Shown here: piece by piece, positions 13,545-14,323 of the stretch
How positions within the stretch are numbered: position 1 is the stretch's first letter
How the letters are laid out: every line of letters starts with the position of its first letter
The notes under the pieces: generated by a model
Told to the model about the DNA's origin: nothing
The model's input: the letters and a program-made list of their open reading frames with translations, nothing else
Databases searched by the model: none
From: Candidatus Methylarchaceae archaeon HK01M
Lineage (GTDB): Archaea > Thermoproteota > Nitrososphaeria > Nitrososphaerales > JACAEJ01
Direction of reading: 5' to 3'
Assembly (NCBI GenBank): GCA_024256245.1
Contig: JAKLZD010000100.1
Location: 1-14,323 of the forward strand
DNA: 14,323 bases
Translations under genes and position numbers: made by a program

Positions 13545-13952
13545 ATGAAGCCTGGTTTGATAAGGGGGTTCCTTAACAAGAGGAATGTAATTGCAGTTGT
13601 GGGAGCCAGCAGAGACCCCAAAAAGTACGGCCATCAAGTCTATAGAGACTTAAAGGAGGCAGGATATAAGGTCTACCCGGTCAACCCGAACGCTGATGAG
13701 ATTCTAGGAGATAAATGCTATCCCGATCTTGAATCCTTACCTACCAAGCCCAACGTCGTCGACATCGTGGTTCCCCCTAAGGTCACTGAGGAGATCGTCA
13801 AGACCTGCAAGGAGTTAGGTATCACGAAGGTCTGGATGCAGCCCGGTTCTGAATCTGAGGGAGCCATCAACTTCTGCAAAGAGAACGCCATCGACTGCAT
13901 TCACGGGCTTTGTATAATGGTTGGGAGGAGAAGGCTGGGCGAGCATCTTTAG
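13545..13952 (+). CDS. CoA-binding domain protein (YccU-like)
   Basis: A 135-residue protein made of a single CoA-binding Rossmann domain (CoA_binding_2 family, as in E. coli YccU). It shows 'IAVVGASRDPKKYGHQVYRDLKEAGYKVYPVNP' (16-48) with the nucleotide loop VVGASRDP, then 'VVDIVVPPKVTEEIVKTCKELGITKVWMQPGSES' and a closing 'CIMV'. This is the usual family length, so the protein is complete. The role is generally unknown; binding of CoA or an acyl-CoA is expected by homology to the succinyl-CoA synthetase alpha N-domain. ATG 13545 has no clear ribosome binding site nearby. It is divergent from superoxide dismutase across 422 nt and 126 nt upstream of the next gene on the same strand. Confidence 0.9.
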   Translation: MKPGLIRGFLNKRNVIAVVGASRDPKKYGHQVYRDLKEAGYKVYPVNPNADEILGDKCYPDLESLPTKPNVVDIVVPPKVTEEIVKTCKELGITKVWMQPGSESEGAINFCKENAIDCIHGLCIMVGRRRLGEHL

Positions 13953-14000
13953 TTATTTGCTTACCCATGGCTGTAACCTCGACGCTCATTATTCGAAACA

Positions 14001-14009
14001 AAATATAAA
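14001..14009 (+). promoter_or_regulatory. TATA-like box before the terminal membrane gene
   Basis: AAATATAAA is centred at 14005, in the 126-nt gap after the CoA-binding gene. It would start an mRNA near 14031 with a leader of about 48 nt carrying GGTGGAG (14041-14047) and the GGAGGA site (14067-14072). Confidence 0.4.
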
Positions 14010-14078
14010 CAAATTGAATAATAATAATTAAATCTGAATAGGTGGAGAGGAATAGAAGAATAAATTGGAGGATTCTCT

Positions 14079-14323
14079 TTGATTATCGAAATGTTATCTG
14101 GTTTTTTCTTTCTGTTTATTATAATTACACTCATTATAAGTGAAAGATTTGGCTATTCAGTCATAAGCGATTTGGATTCAGACACTAAACTACAAGAGAT
14201 AAACAAAGATTCCAAAAGATTCAAAATAGGCACTGTGTTAGCGCTCATAGAACATGGTAGCGTCATTGCACTTGCTATAATGTTGTTTCTTGCTTTTAAT
14301 CCATATAACATAATACTTGCTGT
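14079..14323 (+). CDS. Membrane protein of unknown function, 3'-truncated by the window edge
   Basis: A frame opens at TTG 14079 and runs to the last base without a stop, giving 81 codons here. It is preceded by GGAGGA (14067-14072) with six bases of spacing, one of the best ribosome binding sites in the window. The protein begins MIIEMLSGFFFLFIIITLII, a membrane segment, then a charged loop 'SERFGYSVISDLDSDTKLQEINKDSKRFK' and a second hydrophobic stretch (LALIEHGSVIALAIMLFLAF). It resembles a DUF4386-like archaeal membrane protein group that I recall only loosely from Thaumarchaeota-type genomes, so no function is assigned. An in-frame ATG at 14091 is an alternative start without its own ribosome binding site. 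Confidence 0.7.
   Translation, partial: MIIEMLSGFFFLFIIITLIISERFGYSVISDLDSDTKLQEINKDSKRFKIGTVLALIEHGSVIALAIMLFLAFNPYNIILA

Noticed and set aside
1..14323. tRNA, rRNA, CRISPR array, insertion sequence or attachment site
   Set aside because: I looked for tRNA-like T-arm and CCA-end patterns, regularly spaced direct repeats, transposase motifs and terminal inverted repeats on both strands and saw none. A tRNA or repeat search program would be needed to exclude them firmly.

Overview
The window reads as a chromosomal segment of an archaeon, most likely from the TACK side (Bathyarchaeia or Nitrososphaeria-like lineages). That placement is inference. The signs are: a two-gene SufC-SufB set with no SufD, SufS or SufU; a 2-oxoacid:ferredoxin oxidoreductase with fused gamma-alpha chain plus beta chain; a Sulfolobus-like Fe/Mn superoxide dismutase; MTH938-like and DUF169 proteins; a MOFRL-type glycerate 2-kinase; and TATA-like boxes about 25 nt before start codons, one consistent with a leaderless mRNA. 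Ribosome binding sites built on GGAGGTGA or GGTG and frequent TTG/GTG starts fit the same picture. The sequence is moderately AT-rich.

Layout. Positions 1-3039 (+) hold a cobalamin/Fe-siderophore type ABC importer: a 5'-truncated binding protein (btuF-like), a FecCD permease (btuC-like) and an ATPase (btuD-like) with an extra C-terminal Rossmann-like domain. Next on + come a small MTH938-like protein (3229-3576), a glycerate 2-kinase (3814-5166) and the sufC-sufB pair (5232-7209), whose reading frames overlap by 35 nt. A convergent DUF169 gene (7299-8027, -) follows. Behind it on the minus strand lie the oxidoreductase genes, transcribed korA then korB (10746 to 8166). Upstream of korA, still on the minus strand, is a 45-residue four-cysteine protein (11081 to 10944). 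A radical SAM protein of the AmrS (AmmeMemoRadiSam) family lies on + (about 11318-12328), convergent with superoxide dismutase (13122 to 12511, -). A CoA-binding-domain protein (13545-13952, +) and the start of a membrane protein (14079 to the window edge, +) complete the window.

Functional sense. Several genes depend on iron-sulfur chemistry (SufBC assembly, the ferredoxin-linked oxidoreductase, the radical SAM enzyme), and the superoxide dismutase suits an organism that must protect such clusters from oxygen. The importer supplies iron chelates or corrinoids. The genes do not form one operon: strand changes and separate promoter-like elements break them into units. No CRISPR array, insertion sequence, rRNA or tRNA was recognised. 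The least expected items are the ATPase fusion domain, the cysteine-bearing tail of SufC, departures from expected ligand residues in SufB and KorB, the four-cysteine mini-protein, an apparent ATT start codon for the AmrS gene, and a near-perfect 20-bp palindrome directly before the DUF169 start codon.
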